Shown: positions 25,901 to 34,603, counted from the stretch's first letter. The stretch: 64,000 nt of DNA from Paludibacteraceae bacterium (GCA_017961765.1 JAGCWQ010000084.1:19431-83430); one strand, 5' to 3'. Translations and numbers: made by a program. Notes: generated by a model not told the origin, from the sequence alone.

Positions 25901-26388
25901 AAAAGTTGGGCGATAGTACCGGTAGCAAGTTCAAGCGATTGGCCCTTCGTCTGGTTTTCGATAGCCTTTTGCAGAACGCCAACCGCTATTTGCGAAGCTT
26001 TGACGACAATTTCGAGTTGGCCAAGCAGGAGGGGTTCGTCATAGAGGTGAAGGACTATCGGAGCAACCGCAACCTATCCAGTTCGAGTCTTTCGGGTGGA
26101 CAACAATTTATGGTTTCGCTAGCCTTGGCTCTGGGCTTGGCGGATATGGCGGAGAGTTCCCGTTTTGCTTCGGATACGATATTCATTGATGAGGGCTTCG
26201 GAACTTTAAGCGAGGATTACCTTGCCAATGTGATGGATTGTTTGGAAAAATTGCACCAGACGACAGGCAAGCGGGTCGGAATCATCAGCCATGTGGAACG
26301 ATTACGTGAGCGTATTGCTACGCAGATTGTCGTGGAGGGCGGAAGCACTTCTGTTCCGAGCCGGGTGAAGGTGGTTTGCATGGAGTGA
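22993..26388 (+). CDS. sbcC: exonuclease SbcCD, ATPase subunit C
   Basis: An 1131-residue Rad50/SMC-type ATPase. Walker A GSTGSGKST is at 36-44. Long coiled coils fill the middle, split by the zinc hook CPVC at 541-544. The ABC signature SGGQQ starts at 1034 and Walker B FIDE is at 1064-1067, with the H-loop ISHVERL near 1098. The two heads come together through the coiled coil, and the hook dimerises two molecules. Length fits the family. It is co-transcribed with sbcD. A weak GCGA-TG-TCGC hairpin with a T-rich tail follows the stop. Confidence 0.96.
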   Translation: MKLKQLTINNIASIEQAEIRFDAHPLKDESLFLICGSTGSGKSTVLDAICLALFGTTPRMSVAGNDAFQPVGASETVTLQNPAQLLRHGASQASVSLSFVGNDGELYESLWSVRVKRNGNLDSAKWSLRNLSVAGKYWEKKGEVEEEMQRIVGAKFSDFTKTTMLAQGDFAQFLKSKAIDKANILQGLFGDDIYERIGKKIFEVHRDKEQEKRDLQKEMESHKLLSSEEIGQRKSMLESMRKQVEDKTKLKMEIDAKAEWKKQKSDMQQSFRKTEEKRIGLLARMEGDDYRNQSIIIKQWNEASQAIGWVRQRKEKSNALALAKEKESSFLSRFQSMCRGMAGLKRLMEDNNLKLNDINESIANCSEAELRMFEQAETIVEKLNTAQRTKEKAKSCFAKMKENEALLASSLAEVETSEKKFAEQKALEESLQQRVDEAGRELQTIDPNGDLLTRHTCVSDLLNRLSSLRDKLGLWLSAQKEEASIRQLFTNEEQNRLALEAAKGRADADFEKADLAFKAAARAVNDMAKELRRSLREGEPCPVCGQVVHSVLSDEHFLSVLAEPEERRKQCEEEQRRVASLLEASKQLTVKYKQECDLKAQSVKSAQLDFDGMKSAVMKSYAQMSLPVDEKAFLSMADLSGEMVKMGKMAEMLKERVAELNRIQAKRSEAQKAKDEQHLVVEAQKRVCDEVKKKRDDLQNEIKNSKELHAREVEEERAVLAQLDAMLVVEDWRRQYEENCPSLVAQVQERSKKYADWRETQKTLMTEMEASRKDWDFLESTRQTIVDRTAWAIPTVEPQLMANLPKASALLQSEISEWKQEMAGLEQNIRELSQHLESFFVEHGDLDESRLSFLSATYNSESVSTMVAEHEKTENEYATICGECNSLKNRMLELDSHSPLFSEQEKDWLEVDFRNQSSLLGQELSSCNQMIGSITKELESDAETRKQVGVLSQKIEVVAREAERWFRLNEKLGDSTGSKFKRLALRLVFDSLLQNANRYLRSFDDNFELAKQEGFVIEVKDYRSNRNLSSSSLSGGQQFMVSLALALGLADMAESSRFASDTIFIDEGFGTLSEDYLANVMDCLEKLHQTTGKRVGIISHVERLRERIATQIVVEGGSTSVPSRVKVVCME

Positions 26389-26523
26389 CGTCGGATGGCG
26401 ATGTCGCTCTCTTTTTCAGCCTGTTTGACAGATTGTTAAAAAATTATTCTTCTTTGGAAAATGTTGCAAATTTTGATTAAAATGCTTAATTTTAGATAGC
26501 TTAACATTTAAATAAATAAGATT

Positions 26524-28581
26524 ATGAAAAAACGAATACTATTAACAATTTTATTGGCGGGAAGCCCTTCCTTATTGCATTTGAGTAGGGCTATGGATCA
26601 GAAAAATATTGATACGCCTAATTTGGATTTCTCCTTAGGGGAATATGGATGGACTTATCAAACGGGGTGGTACACGGCGAAGTTGAAGGGTAGTCCTAAC
26701 GACTATGTCTATATTTGGGATAAGCAATCTCACGGTGAGACTCGCTCTATTGCAAGGGCGGATATATCTGGTATCCTTAATAACAAGACTTATGCTTTCC
26801 CAGCCGAAGACCTATCTCGTTTTTGGCGATATGACTCACCGCAGGCGAAGGATAAGAAGTTCTCTTTTATACCGCTTTCTGTCATACCTCAGGAAAATAG
26901 GGCTGCTGTCATGCGAATCGGGTGTCCTGATATTTGGAGTTCTCCGGGAAATAGTGCGATGAAGTATAAAATGCATGTCACGTTTGGAGGTGATGCTACG
27001 GTGAATTCGGATGGCGATTCTTTGTATGTTCCATTGATAGATTTTGATTCGCGTTCCACTGGGGAATGTTTCTCCACAGGAGCTGAGGCGTATGCTATTG
27101 GTAATTACGAGCGTGCGGCGGAAGTGTGGCAAAACCCTTATTTTCAAGGGAGTTCTGCTTGTCCGTGGGCAGGGGCGGAGCGAATGTACTACGACTTCAA
27201 AGTGACGGAAAATACAACATTGTTGATTTATCGTTTCTTGGCTATATTGAATTCGCCGGAGTCTGCGATGAACCATTCGGAGAATGGTCATCCAGAGATG
27301 GTCGTGAATATCTTGGTCAAAGATGAGACAGGGGAGTGGAATCCTATTCCTTGCTCGGAGCATCATGTGATGGCAAGTATAGATCCAGAACTGAACTATC
27401 CGGGCGTGCAGCCGATGTTCCCTAATATTCCATACTCAGAAGGCAAAAATGTCACTTTGTTCAAGACGGAAGGGTATGGCGTTGGCGAAAATACGGGAGT
27501 GTATATCTCTGAAACTTGTAATGCCGCCTCGTCTCATGCGGGTTCTCATACGGTAGCTACCAATACTACGGGAACACTTAATTCGAATTGCTTCTTGAAT
27601 TATGCTACGTTACATAGCTATTCTGCCAAAAGTGTATTTACGGCTCGTTACCATTATTCAGGTTGGCGGACACGCTTTGCGGATTTGAGGAATTATATAG
27701 GAAAAACTGTCCGTGTGGAGATCTTGAACCATGATTGTTTGATGAATGATTCTCATTCTGCCACTGTGATCGCGGGTGGTCATTCCTCCTATGGTTATTT
27801 CCAAGCGGAGACTCGAAAATTGGAGATAGAGGCTCCTTTTTGTTATAGGGAGGAAGTGAATGAGGGTGATTTTGTGGAGTTGAAGGCACCTTTAGGCTTC
27901 CCTTTGATTCCAGGTACCTATAATTGGAAACGTCCGAGTGGACAACCGATAGAGGTGGATCCTGACAGACCTTATTTGGCATACGTACAAAGGTCTTCCA
28001 TTGTGGAGGGCGAACGTGTCACCTGTACGATTAATACGGATTCAACCGATACGCGGGGGTGCAGTAGTTTGGTGTTGGAAACCTCTCTGGAGACGATCAA
28101 TGCAGTCCCAAGTTTTGAAAAAGGGAGGGGCAGCGGCAATCTTGTCTATTTCCACAACACGTCGGAGGTGGTCTCTGGTAAGGATAGCATTACTTCTTGT
28201 CGATGGACCTTCCCTGATGGGGTTTGTTTCGACGAACCTGATGTCGCTTATGCTTGGGAAAACACAGCCGATACTATCGTTAAATTAACGGTATTTACTT
28301 CAGGAGGTTGCTCCTTTACAAAAGAGTTTCCTGTTTATCTCCCAAGCTCGGAATATACTTCCTTGTTAGAGTCGGAGAGCGTGGATGGTTTTGACAATCT
28401 GAGGGTTGTGTTAGGAAAACGCATGCTTATCGTGGAGGCGATGGTGAAGATTCCGCTTGTGGTTCGTGCCTTGAATGGCGGTGTTGTGGCCTCTAAGCAG
28501 TTGGATGCGGGCGAACGGATGATGATGGAACTTCCAGCAGGAGTCTATCTGTTGAACGATAAGAAAATCCTGATCAAATAA
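26524..28581 (+). CDS. large secreted protein with a PKD-like domain and sorting-like tail
   Basis: A 685-residue protein starting with a signal peptide (MKKRILLTILLAGSPSLLHLSRA). The main body (about 25-490) is Tyr/Trp/Ser-rich and beta-like; I recognise no enzyme motif. A PKD-like domain covers about 545-620 (FHNTSEV...CRWTFPDGVCFDEPDVAYAW...VKLTVFTSGGC). The last 60 residues (LRVVLGKRMLIVEAMVKIPLVVRALNGGVVASKQLDAGERMMMELPAGVYLLNDKKILIK) resemble type A sorting domains of the type IX secretion system, whose end is a GxYhhx...K strand. It may be a surface adhesin or glycan-binding protein. It is bracketed by a terminator and is probably monocistronic. Confidence 0.75.
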   Translation: MKKRILLTILLAGSPSLLHLSRAMDQKNIDTPNLDFSLGEYGWTYQTGWYTAKLKGSPNDYVYIWDKQSHGETRSIARADISGILNNKTYAFPAEDLSRFWRYDSPQAKDKKFSFIPLSVIPQENRAAVMRIGCPDIWSSPGNSAMKYKMHVTFGGDATVNSDGDSLYVPLIDFDSRSTGECFSTGAEAYAIGNYERAAEVWQNPYFQGSSACPWAGAERMYYDFKVTENTTLLIYRFLAILNSPESAMNHSENGHPEMVVNILVKDETGEWNPIPCSEHHVMASIDPELNYPGVQPMFPNIPYSEGKNVTLFKTEGYGVGENTGVYISETCNAASSHAGSHTVATNTTGTLNSNCFLNYATLHSYSAKSVFTARYHYSGWRTRFADLRNYIGKTVRVEILNHDCLMNDSHSATVIAGGHSSYGYFQAETRKLEIEAPFCYREEVNEGDFVELKAPLGFPLIPGTYNWKRPSGQPIEVDPDRPYLAYVQRSSIVEGERVTCTINTDSTDTRGCSSLVLETSLETINAVPSFEKGRGSGNLVYFHNTSEVVSGKDSITSCRWTFPDGVCFDEPDVAYAWENTADTIVKLTVFTSGGCSFTKEFPVYLPSSEYTSLLESESVDGFDNLRVVLGKRMLIVEAMVKIPLVVRALNGGVVASKQLDAGERMMMELPAGVYLLNDKKILIK

Positions 28582-28604
28582 CTTGATAGAGAATATTTTA
28601 CTGT

Positions 28605-28657
28605 AAAATCACCTTTGTCGATGCGGCATGGTCCAAGTCGGTGGAGGTGATTTTTTT
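28605..28657 (+). terminator. terminator of the PKD-domain protein gene
   Basis: AAAATCACCT pairs with AGGTGATTTT, continuing to seven T. The loop is long (about 30 bases). It lies 24 bases past the stop. Confidence 0.75.
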
Positions 28658-28758
28658 GATGATTATTCCTTTGGTTGGCATGGCTGAATGAGTAGCTTTA
28701 TCCATCGTAGTTGTATATAAATCTTAACTAAAACAGAGAATTTTGATTTTTAATTAGT

Positions 28759-28766
28759 TATATTTG
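28759..28766 (+). promoter_or_regulatory. -7 box (TATATTTG)
   Basis: TATATTTG 17 bases before the ATG of the membrane protein gene at 28784. No good -33. Confidence 0.5.
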
Positions 28767-28783
28767 TCCTAGTCCAATTATTT

Positions 28784-29380
28784 ATGAAAATGCTAGATTT
28801 GAAGTTGTTAAATAAAAAGATGTGGGGATACGTTGTGGGCGAATCGATAATAGGAGTTCCTTTGCTCTTCTTTAGCTTTTTTGTCGTTCTACCCTCACTT
28901 TATGTTAGGTATGGGTTGGAGACGCCCTTCTTTATTTCTTTGCTTATGATGTTTATTCTGAACTATTCTTATATATCTGAGATGATCCAGTTTGGGGTTG
29001 TTTTTTGGAAATTTAGGAATAGTAGTCTTCTCATAGAGGATAAGAAAGTCACTTTTAAGAAAGATGGTTTTTGCCGGGAGTTTTTTAAATCCGATATTGA
29101 AAGAATTGAGATATATGAAAGTAGTATATATTTTTCTTTCTTAGGAAGTCTGTTTAAGATTTATTTGAAAGGAGATGAGGAGTGTGTTTATGTTTATGAT
29201 GCGTATAGCTCGGATTATGATTTGATAAGTGCACTATGTGATGATGTGGCGGAGTGGGTTCCCGTAGATCCGAAGTCCTATTCTGATTATGATTCGTCAG
29301 GAGGTTCGTGTAGAGAAGAAATAGAGGTGGTGCAAGAAAAATCAATTTTGCCATTTGTTATCCCTTATCTGAATGATTAA
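28784..29380 (+). CDS. hypothetical membrane protein with PH-like domain
   Basis: A 198-residue protein. Two hydrophobic segments lie at about 16-38 and 46-66. They are followed by a short beta-rich domain: SLLIEDKKVTFKKDGFCREFFKSDIERIEIYESSIYFSFLGSLFKIYLKGDEECVYVYDAY. This pattern, two helices then a strand-rich domain with an I-E-R-I-E-I edge, resembles bacterial PH (bPH/YdbT-like) domains. The C-terminus is acidic. The gene is AT-rich. No operon partner is certain; a small secreted protein gene follows 63 bases on. Confidence 0.65.
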   Translation: MKMLDLKLLNKKMWGYVVGESIIGVPLLFFSFFVVLPSLYVRYGLETPFFISLLMMFILNYSYISEMIQFGVVFWKFRNSSLLIEDKKVTFKKDGFCREFFKSDIERIEIYESSIYFSFLGSLFKIYLKGDEECVYVYDAYSSDYDLISALCDDVAEWVPVDPKSYSDYDSSGGSCREEIEVVQEKSILPFVIPYLND

Positions 29381-29443
29381 GCATTTTTCTCTCAATAACT
29401 TACATTTCGTTGAATTACTATTGGAAGGAATAATCAAGGAAAG

Positions 29444-29974
29444 ATGTTAAAACTGCAAATGAACAAATACAAAATACCGTTTCTATTGTTTGGAGCTTTA
29501 TTTTCTCAGTTGATGTCGCAAACAGCAACAGCAGATCATACTAAGAAGAGGCTAAGCGTAGATAATATGCAGTTGCTTCTCCATGATTCTGTTGGGTTTT
29601 CCCATGTCCCTAGAATATTGGGCGATTGCTACTATTCGAAAACCTGTGGGGAAGTTGTTCAGGACTTGTCGGGGATCAATGGGGAAGTTGTTAAGGACAT
29701 AACTATAGAAAATTACGGATTGCAATATATCCCGTTGGCGCTTATTTATACAAAATCTGCAAAGTCTGGATATCTTTATGTTAATAGTGTGATTTCTGAT
29801 AGCTTAAAAGAAACGGGTTCTGTCTGTGATAGTGTTAGATATTTTGTAAATGATATAGAAATAGCGAATTGTAAGTCTGTCGTCAAGTTTCTAAAAATGA
29901 GAAGAAAGAGTGTCAAAAAAGTAACACTAAGTAATCAGGAGGATTTCTTGAGAGTTGACGTCTATTCCAAATAG
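29444..29974 (+). CDS. hypothetical secreted protein
   Basis: A 176-residue protein beginning MLKLQMNKYKIPFLLFGALFSQLMSQTATA, a signal peptide; a second ATG five codons on (29459) may be the true start. The mature part has a Cys pair (CYYSKTC) and a later Cys pair (CDS...CKS), which could form disulfides. The repeated GEVVQD/GEVVKD is the only internal similarity. I recognise no family. A near-consensus -7 box TACATTTC lies at 29401-29408. AT-rich, like its neighbour; possibly co-expressed. Confidence 0.65.
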   Translation: MLKLQMNKYKIPFLLFGALFSQLMSQTATADHTKKRLSVDNMQLLLHDSVGFSHVPRILGDCYYSKTCGEVVQDLSGINGEVVKDITIENYGLQYIPLALIYTKSAKSGYLYVNSVISDSLKETGSVCDSVRYFVNDIEIANCKSVVKFLKMRRKSVKKVTLSNQEDFLRVDVYSK

Positions 29975-30262
29975 AGGCGAATGGCTTCTCCTATGAAGAA
30001 TTTGAATGATAAGAGGATGAGGTAAGAAAACTATTATAGATTTTGTATCGATGGTATATCCCAACCTTTGTTTTATTTGAAAATTGAGTAGAGTCAGACA
30101 GAAGCAGGTGGGCAAGTCTGCGTTTTTAGGCAGTGGCTTTGTTTTTTCTCCTTCTATTGCCATACGGAAAGAGGGCATATCATTTTGATACACCCTCTCT
30201 TGTGAAAAATTGTTATCGTCTTATAAAGACAAATAAAGTCTTGTTATTTCCTAGATGAAATC
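29975..30262. other. intergenic region between convergent genes
   Basis: About 290 bases without a supported gene. It holds the hairpin at 30170-30198 and otherwise nothing I recognise. Confidence 0.45.
30170..30198 (-). terminator. hairpin after the beta-helix protein gene
   Basis: AGAGGG pairs with CCCTCT, enclosing a second stem (ATATCA/TGATA). It lies 65 bases past the minus-strand gene. The T-run is poor (CTTT), so termination is plausible but weak. Confidence 0.55.
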
Positions 30263-33157
30263 TTATTTGTTTTCAGTCTTAACAACACGTTTGTTACCCA
30301 CAATATATACGCCCTTCTTCAATCCGTCAAGGGCTGATGAGCGATTAACTTGTTTTTTCAAGCGGATGCCAAGAATATCGAATACATCTACAAGTTCGTC
30401 GTCATTGTTTAGTGTCTTAACGCCTGTTTGTTCGGCATCGGGAACGACAACCTTGCCAAGACTCTTTTCTGAATCAGGACAGTTGTCTCTTTCTGCTTGT
30501 ACAAATACTTCATATTCACCAGCAGGCACATCATGGAAAAGAACATAACCAGAAGAGAAAGAAGTCGTTATTGATTTTTCGAATGTGGCATTTTTTACTG
30601 TAAACTTCAGTTCTTCACTAATTCCTGTATGACGAATCTGAATCTTTCCTAATTCCTCTCCAGGTTGGCGGAAACCACTGGCGGTAGCTTCCAAGCCAGA
30701 AAGGTCAATTGACTTATAGTCTTTGATTTCGAACTCAAGTGTATCGTTCATGTTGCATTGTGTTGTCACAACCCAATATTTACCTGGTATCAGCAAAGTA
30801 CATTCAAGGAAAATCTTGTCGTAATGGCCATTTTCCTCAGTCGTTTCATCGGTGTAGTACATTTGATCGTAGACACCATTCTTCTTTTTCGATGCGTAGT
30901 GATAACCGTACTTTCCATGAGCTTCTCCATTAACGACATGGTAGATGGTGACTTGGTCTTCGTCTATGTAGTTGAGAATAGGCAAGAAAATTGAGCCGTA
31001 ACCTGTTTCGCAATTGGCGCCTTTGACAATCATATTGTCTTCATCCATCATCAATTTTTTAATTGAAGGGATATTAATTTTGCCTAACGATTTTTTAGGG
31101 CTTGGGCAATCTGCGTTTACGACATTAACAAACACTTCGTAATTGCCACTAGGCAAATCCATGAATGAAAGATTTCCTTTAACTTTGGTTGTCGTTTCTG
31201 TTTGCTCAATGCCAATTCCCTTTATAGAAAACTCCAAATTGAGGCCAGATTCGTTGCCGGCAAAATCAACAAAAATCCATCCGTCAGGTTCTGCATAACA
31301 CTCGGGGAGTTTAACATCGAGTTCTGTTGTCAATTTTGAAAGGTCTGGCTCCTCTATTGTCGTCAATTGGAATGGGAAAGCAGTCTTTATCGCATATTCC
31401 TCATTTATTGCTTCGAATTCATAGTTTCCCCCGTTTAATCCATAGAATTCAAACAAGGCAATGTCATTATTAATGGTGGCAGGTTGCTCAATCTTACCAT
31501 TAAGAGTAGCCACACACTCATCGGTCCACCCCGTCACCCGTATGCTGACCTTTGAATTAGGTGTGCTACAAGTGTTGTCTATAACATCACCTTCTGCCTC
31601 AAGTTCAGGAATTTCTTGAGCACATACAGGTTTGCTTAGACAGCTTGTATGATTGTCGTAAGTTGCTGTTGCAATGAAGCATGTGTAATCATACTTTAAA
31701 TCTTTTTCCGAAATTTCTGCTTCAAATGTTAAGTCGTCTTTTGTGTTAACTTTGGTTAGATATTGAACGGCAGAGGCTTGTGATCCATTGCTTAGAAAAA
31801 GTTCTATTTGAGCTCCCGTATTTGCTGTTCCTTTTATTTTGTATTTGCCGTTTTGGACTACTACGCTTGAAATTGTAGGTGCGGTAATGTCACATTTTAT
31901 AGGATTAACATTCTTATTTGTAGGTGTGAAGAATAAGTTTTGGGAGAGTAATCCTGCTTTTGAAAGATAAACAGCACAGAAGGGATTGCCATTTGAATTG
32001 AAATCAAATGTGTTTTTTTCAATTACATAATCACTAAAATCCTTATCGGTGAATTGTATGCAGTATTGCGAACTAATAGGGGAAAATGAGCAGTTTGATA
32101 TTTTTGAGATTTTGCCTTCGCTTATAACTGTCCCCATAAAAGTGCAACTATCTACTGCTGTAATTGTACTTTTTAGTATTGCATATTGTGAATCTTCATC
32201 TTCGGAAGGTGTGAAAGTAAATGTGCATAAATCAACGAGTTCGCTTGCTACGGAAGAAAGTCCAGCCCAACAATTGCTCATTTTGCAAGAATTTACATTT
32301 TGAACGTTAGTGCCATATAATGCGCTTTCATAACCCTCAAAAGTACAATTGTATATGGAACCGATAGAATATGCAGATATTGCATTTAGTAGCTTTGTTT
32401 CGTCGGAGAATGTACAATTTGAAATGCTTTCAATACTAGCGCCATTCCCTCCTGTCGTGGATAACGCTGAATTAGTAAATGTGCAGTTTTCTATTGATTC
32501 ACATGCTAAAGCTGGATTGCATCCAACTAATCCATTTGCAAAAGACGTTTCTTCTATTTTTTTTATAGGACCTTCTGCAATAATTATCCTCTTTGTTATG
32601 CGTGTTTGATCAGCTCCTTTCGTATACCAAAATTTACAGTTGCTAATCAGATCACAAGAGGACTCTTTTCCTATAATCAATCCGACATTGTCAAAATTGC
32701 AGTTCTTTATATACTTGCAATGGCAACTATTGTTGTCGGAAGATAGCCCTCTTAGGTAGATACTACAACCGTTCTTGCCTTCTTCGCCTTCTTCGTTAAT
32801 AAGATTCATATTTTCCATCGAAAAAGAAGCAATATTTGAGAAGAATATGGAGGGGACGGTTAGTTTCACATCTTTATTTCCTACCAAATTCAATTCGTCA
32901 ATATTTTCAAGTTTGATGTTTGTTTGATCGCCTGCCTCGATAACTCCACTAGTTGCGAATTCAATAGTCCAACTGCCTCCAGTTTCTTTTATCTTTTTAA
33001 CGGCATCTAAGAAGGAACCAGAATTTCCTTCAGCTCCTGTTTCATTAGGATTGGTTGTGTTTACTGTAAATGTATTAATTGCCTGTGTGCTGACGGCAAC
33101 TAACAACATCATAAACAAAGAGACAAGTCTCTTTCTTGAGATAGCAAAATAATGCAT
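30263..33157 (-). CDS. secreted right-handed beta-helix-like protein
   Basis: A 964-residue protein with a signal peptide (about residues 1-27, cut after STQA). Residues 100-400 contain many short repeats ending N-C-x-F: IKNCNFDN, ISNCKFWY, IENCTFTN, ISNCTFSD, IYNCTFEG, VDSCTFMG, ISNCSFSP. The spacing of 20-30 residues is that of a parallel beta-helix with an Asn/Cys ladder, as in surface adhesins and some polysaccharide lyases. Two similar late modules end in NYEVFVNVVNADCPSPKKSLGKI and EYEVFVQAERDNCPDSEKSLGKV. The C-terminus VFDILGIRLKK...LKKGVYIVGNKRVVK is a sorting-domain-like tail. No catalytic motif is identifiable. The gene is AT-rich. Function unknown. Confidence 0.75.
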   Translation of the reverse strand: MHYFAISRKRLVSLFMMLLVAVSTQAINTFTVNTTNPNETGAEGNSGSFLDAVKKIKETGGSWTIEFATSGVIEAGDQTNIKLENIDELNLVGNKDVKLTVPSIFFSNIASFSMENMNLINEEGEEGKNGCSIYLRGLSSDNNSCHCKYIKNCNFDNVGLIIGKESSCDLISNCKFWYTKGADQTRITKRIIIAEGPIKKIEETSFANGLVGCNPALACESIENCTFTNSALSTTGGNGASIESISNCTFSDETKLLNAISAYSIGSIYNCTFEGYESALYGTNVQNVNSCKMSNCWAGLSSVASELVDLCTFTFTPSEDEDSQYAILKSTITAVDSCTFMGTVISEGKISKISNCSFSPISSQYCIQFTDKDFSDYVIEKNTFDFNSNGNPFCAVYLSKAGLLSQNLFFTPTNKNVNPIKCDITAPTISSVVVQNGKYKIKGTANTGAQIELFLSNGSQASAVQYLTKVNTKDDLTFEAEISEKDLKYDYTCFIATATYDNHTSCLSKPVCAQEIPELEAEGDVIDNTCSTPNSKVSIRVTGWTDECVATLNGKIEQPATINNDIALFEFYGLNGGNYEFEAINEEYAIKTAFPFQLTTIEEPDLSKLTTELDVKLPECYAEPDGWIFVDFAGNESGLNLEFSIKGIGIEQTETTTKVKGNLSFMDLPSGNYEVFVNVVNADCPSPKKSLGKINIPSIKKLMMDEDNMIVKGANCETGYGSIFLPILNYIDEDQVTIYHVVNGEAHGKYGYHYASKKKNGVYDQMYYTDETTEENGHYDKIFLECTLLIPGKYWVVTTQCNMNDTLEFEIKDYKSIDLSGLEATASGFRQPGEELGKIQIRHTGISEELKFTVKNATFEKSITTSFSSGYVLFHDVPAGEYEVFVQAERDNCPDSEKSLGKVVVPDAEQTGVKTLNNDDELVDVFDILGIRLKKQVNRSSALDGLKKGVYIVGNKRVVKTENK

Positions 33158-33275
33158 AATAAATAAATTTGTTAAGGTGACCTCTAATTAATTGATTTTG
33201 GGAACTGCTAGGCCGTAAAGGTCACTTTTTTGCGGACTTACAATTGATGTTAGGCAAACTCATAACTTTGTTTTA

Positions 33276-33332
33276 ATTTACCCTAATTCGTTTCATTTGA
33301 AACTTCGATTTTTCATTTGTGGCAAACGTATA
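33276..33332. repeat. imperfect direct repeat, copy 1, upstream of the beta-helix gene
   Basis: About 57 bases, sharing TTTACCC(C)TAATTCGTTTC and a downstream GCAAA...TA with copy 2 (33343-33401). On the minus strand it carries TACGTTTG at 33330-33323, a TAnnTTTG match. Confidence 0.6.
33323..33330 (-). promoter_or_regulatory. -7 box (TACGTTTG) for the beta-helix gene
   Basis: Minus-strand TAnnTTTG match within repeat copy 1. It would give a leader of about 160 nt. Confidence 0.45.
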
Positions 33333-33342
33333 ATTAAATTCA

Positions 33343-33401
33343 AATTTACCCCTAATTCGTTTCTTATGAAAACATCATCTTTCACCCGTCGCAAAATTAC
33401 A
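33343..33401. repeat. imperfect direct repeat, copy 2
   Basis: Second copy, starting 67 bases after the first. It carries its own TAATTTTG on the minus strand (33399-33392). A faint third copy may follow (ATCCCTGTCGCAATATG, 33420-33436). Confidence 0.55.
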
Positions 33402-33503
33402 TCTTTTGTTCTAATTTTTATCCCTGTCGCAATATGTTTTTATGTGCTATGGACTCAATTTTTTTGTCGAATCGTCTTTCTTTATTGGAATACAGTATGT
33501 TAG

Positions 33504-33615
33504 GTGGTTCCCCTTTTTGTTCCGAAATCATTGTATGGTAGATTGGAGTTTAGAGGATGCGCCTTATGCGCATCCAATGTCATTGGGAAAAGTCCCAAAC
33601 TCTCCTTAATTTCTT
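33504..33615. other. intergenic segment with hairpin after the NAD kinase gene
   Basis: GGATGCGC pairs with GCGCATCC at 33555-33575 (5-base loop). There is no T-run, so it is a weak terminator candidate for the minus-strand NAD kinase gene. Confidence 0.4.
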
Positions 33616-34503
33616 CTATATGGTATATCTTCTATTGTCCGACCCCCACATGAGTTTGCTTCGGAGCGTATTGAAGAAGTCGTTGTTTTCTCGTTTGATG
33701 GCCTTTACGTTGAACGAAGCCTTCTTGATGGTCAGTTTCGTCTTGTGGTCGAATACGTTGTTTCGTCCGTCGAGGGCGATGAGGAAGTGCTTGTTCCGGC
33801 TCTCTACTTGCAGCTCGATTACCCAATCGTCTGGGATGATGAGCGGGCGGACGTTCAAACTATGAGGAGCGACAGGCGTAATGATGAGGCTGTTGGATTG
33901 CGGAACGATGATGGGACCTCCCACGCTGAGCGAGTAGGCTGTGGATCCCGTTGAGGTGGCCACCAACAGACCGTCGGCTTGGTAGGAGTTGAGAAATTTC
34001 CCGTTCACCCATGCGTGTATCGTGATCATGGAGGAGGAGTCCTGCTTCAGCACGGCAATCTCGTTGAGCGCATAGTTGAAGTCGGTGTAGGCTTTCTCTT
34101 TCGTATGGAGACGAAGGAGCGTCCTGTCTTCTATGGTGTATTGTTTTTTTGCAATTTCGGCCACGGCTGTCTCGATATCCTCTCCATGTACGTCGGCCAA
34201 GAAGCCCAACCTTCCAGCGTTGATTCCTAGGATGGGAATCTCCTTCTTTCCGATTTTAGCGGAGCTTCGGATGAATGTTCCGTCGCCTCCGACACTGAAA
34301 GCGATGTCGGCCATAAAGTCCTCGCCCTCCTCGATTTTCTCTGAGGCAAATGACGTGTCGAAGCCAGAGTCTGCCATGTATTTGGCAAAATCCTTTTCGA
34401 TGATGATATCCTTGAACCCGCTTTCTTGTAGGGCATAGATAAGGCGCATTGTGTAGTTGGCAATGTCTTTCCTGAATTTATTTCCGAAGATGATAACTTT
34501 CAT
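33616..34503 (-). CDS. nadK: NAD kinase
   Basis: Phosphorylates NAD to NADP using ATP (or polyphosphate). The 295-residue protein has the GGDGT motif (72-76) with catalytic D74, the NAGRLGF motif near 93-99, NE in YALNEIAVLK, and TGSTAYSLSVGGPI. These are all diagnostic. The frame extends to 34557, but that extension would include the -7 box at 34531-34524, so the ATG at 34501-34503 is used. It is divergent from a MATE transporter gene. Confidence 0.96.
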   Translation of the reverse strand: MKVIIFGNKFRKDIANYTMRLIYALQESGFKDIIIEKDFAKYMADSGFDTSFASEKIEEGEDFMADIAFSVGGDGTFIRSSAKIGKKEIPILGINAGRLGFLADVHGEDIETAVAEIAKKQYTIEDRTLLRLHTKEKAYTDFNYALNEIAVLKQDSSSMITIHAWVNGKFLNSYQADGLLVATSTGSTAYSLSVGGPIIVPQSNSLIITPVAPHSLNVRPLIIPDDWVIELQVESRNKHFLIALDGRNNVFDHKTKLTIKKASFNVKAIKRENNDFFNTLRSKLMWGSDNRRYTI

Positions 34504-34523
34504 AATGCGTGTCGAAATTTTTG

Positions 34524-34531
34524 CAAAGGTA
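34524..34531 (-). promoter_or_regulatory. -7 box (TACCTTTG) for nadK
   Basis: Minus-strand TACCTTTG, 20 bases before the nadK ATG, so the leader would be very short. It supports the downstream start. Confidence 0.55.
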
Positions 34532-34595
34532 GTGAAAAAAGGTGAAGATTGTAGCATTGCGTTTTTTGAATTGAGTATTTGATGATTAAAAGCAC

Positions 34596-34603
34596 TACCT
34601 TTG
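34596..34603 (+). promoter_or_regulatory. -7 box (TACCTTTG) for the MATE gene
   Basis: TACCTTTG, 80 bases before the ATG. The leader contains a hairpin (CCTC...GAGG enclosing GCTC/GAGC) at 34631-34656. Confidence 0.5.
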
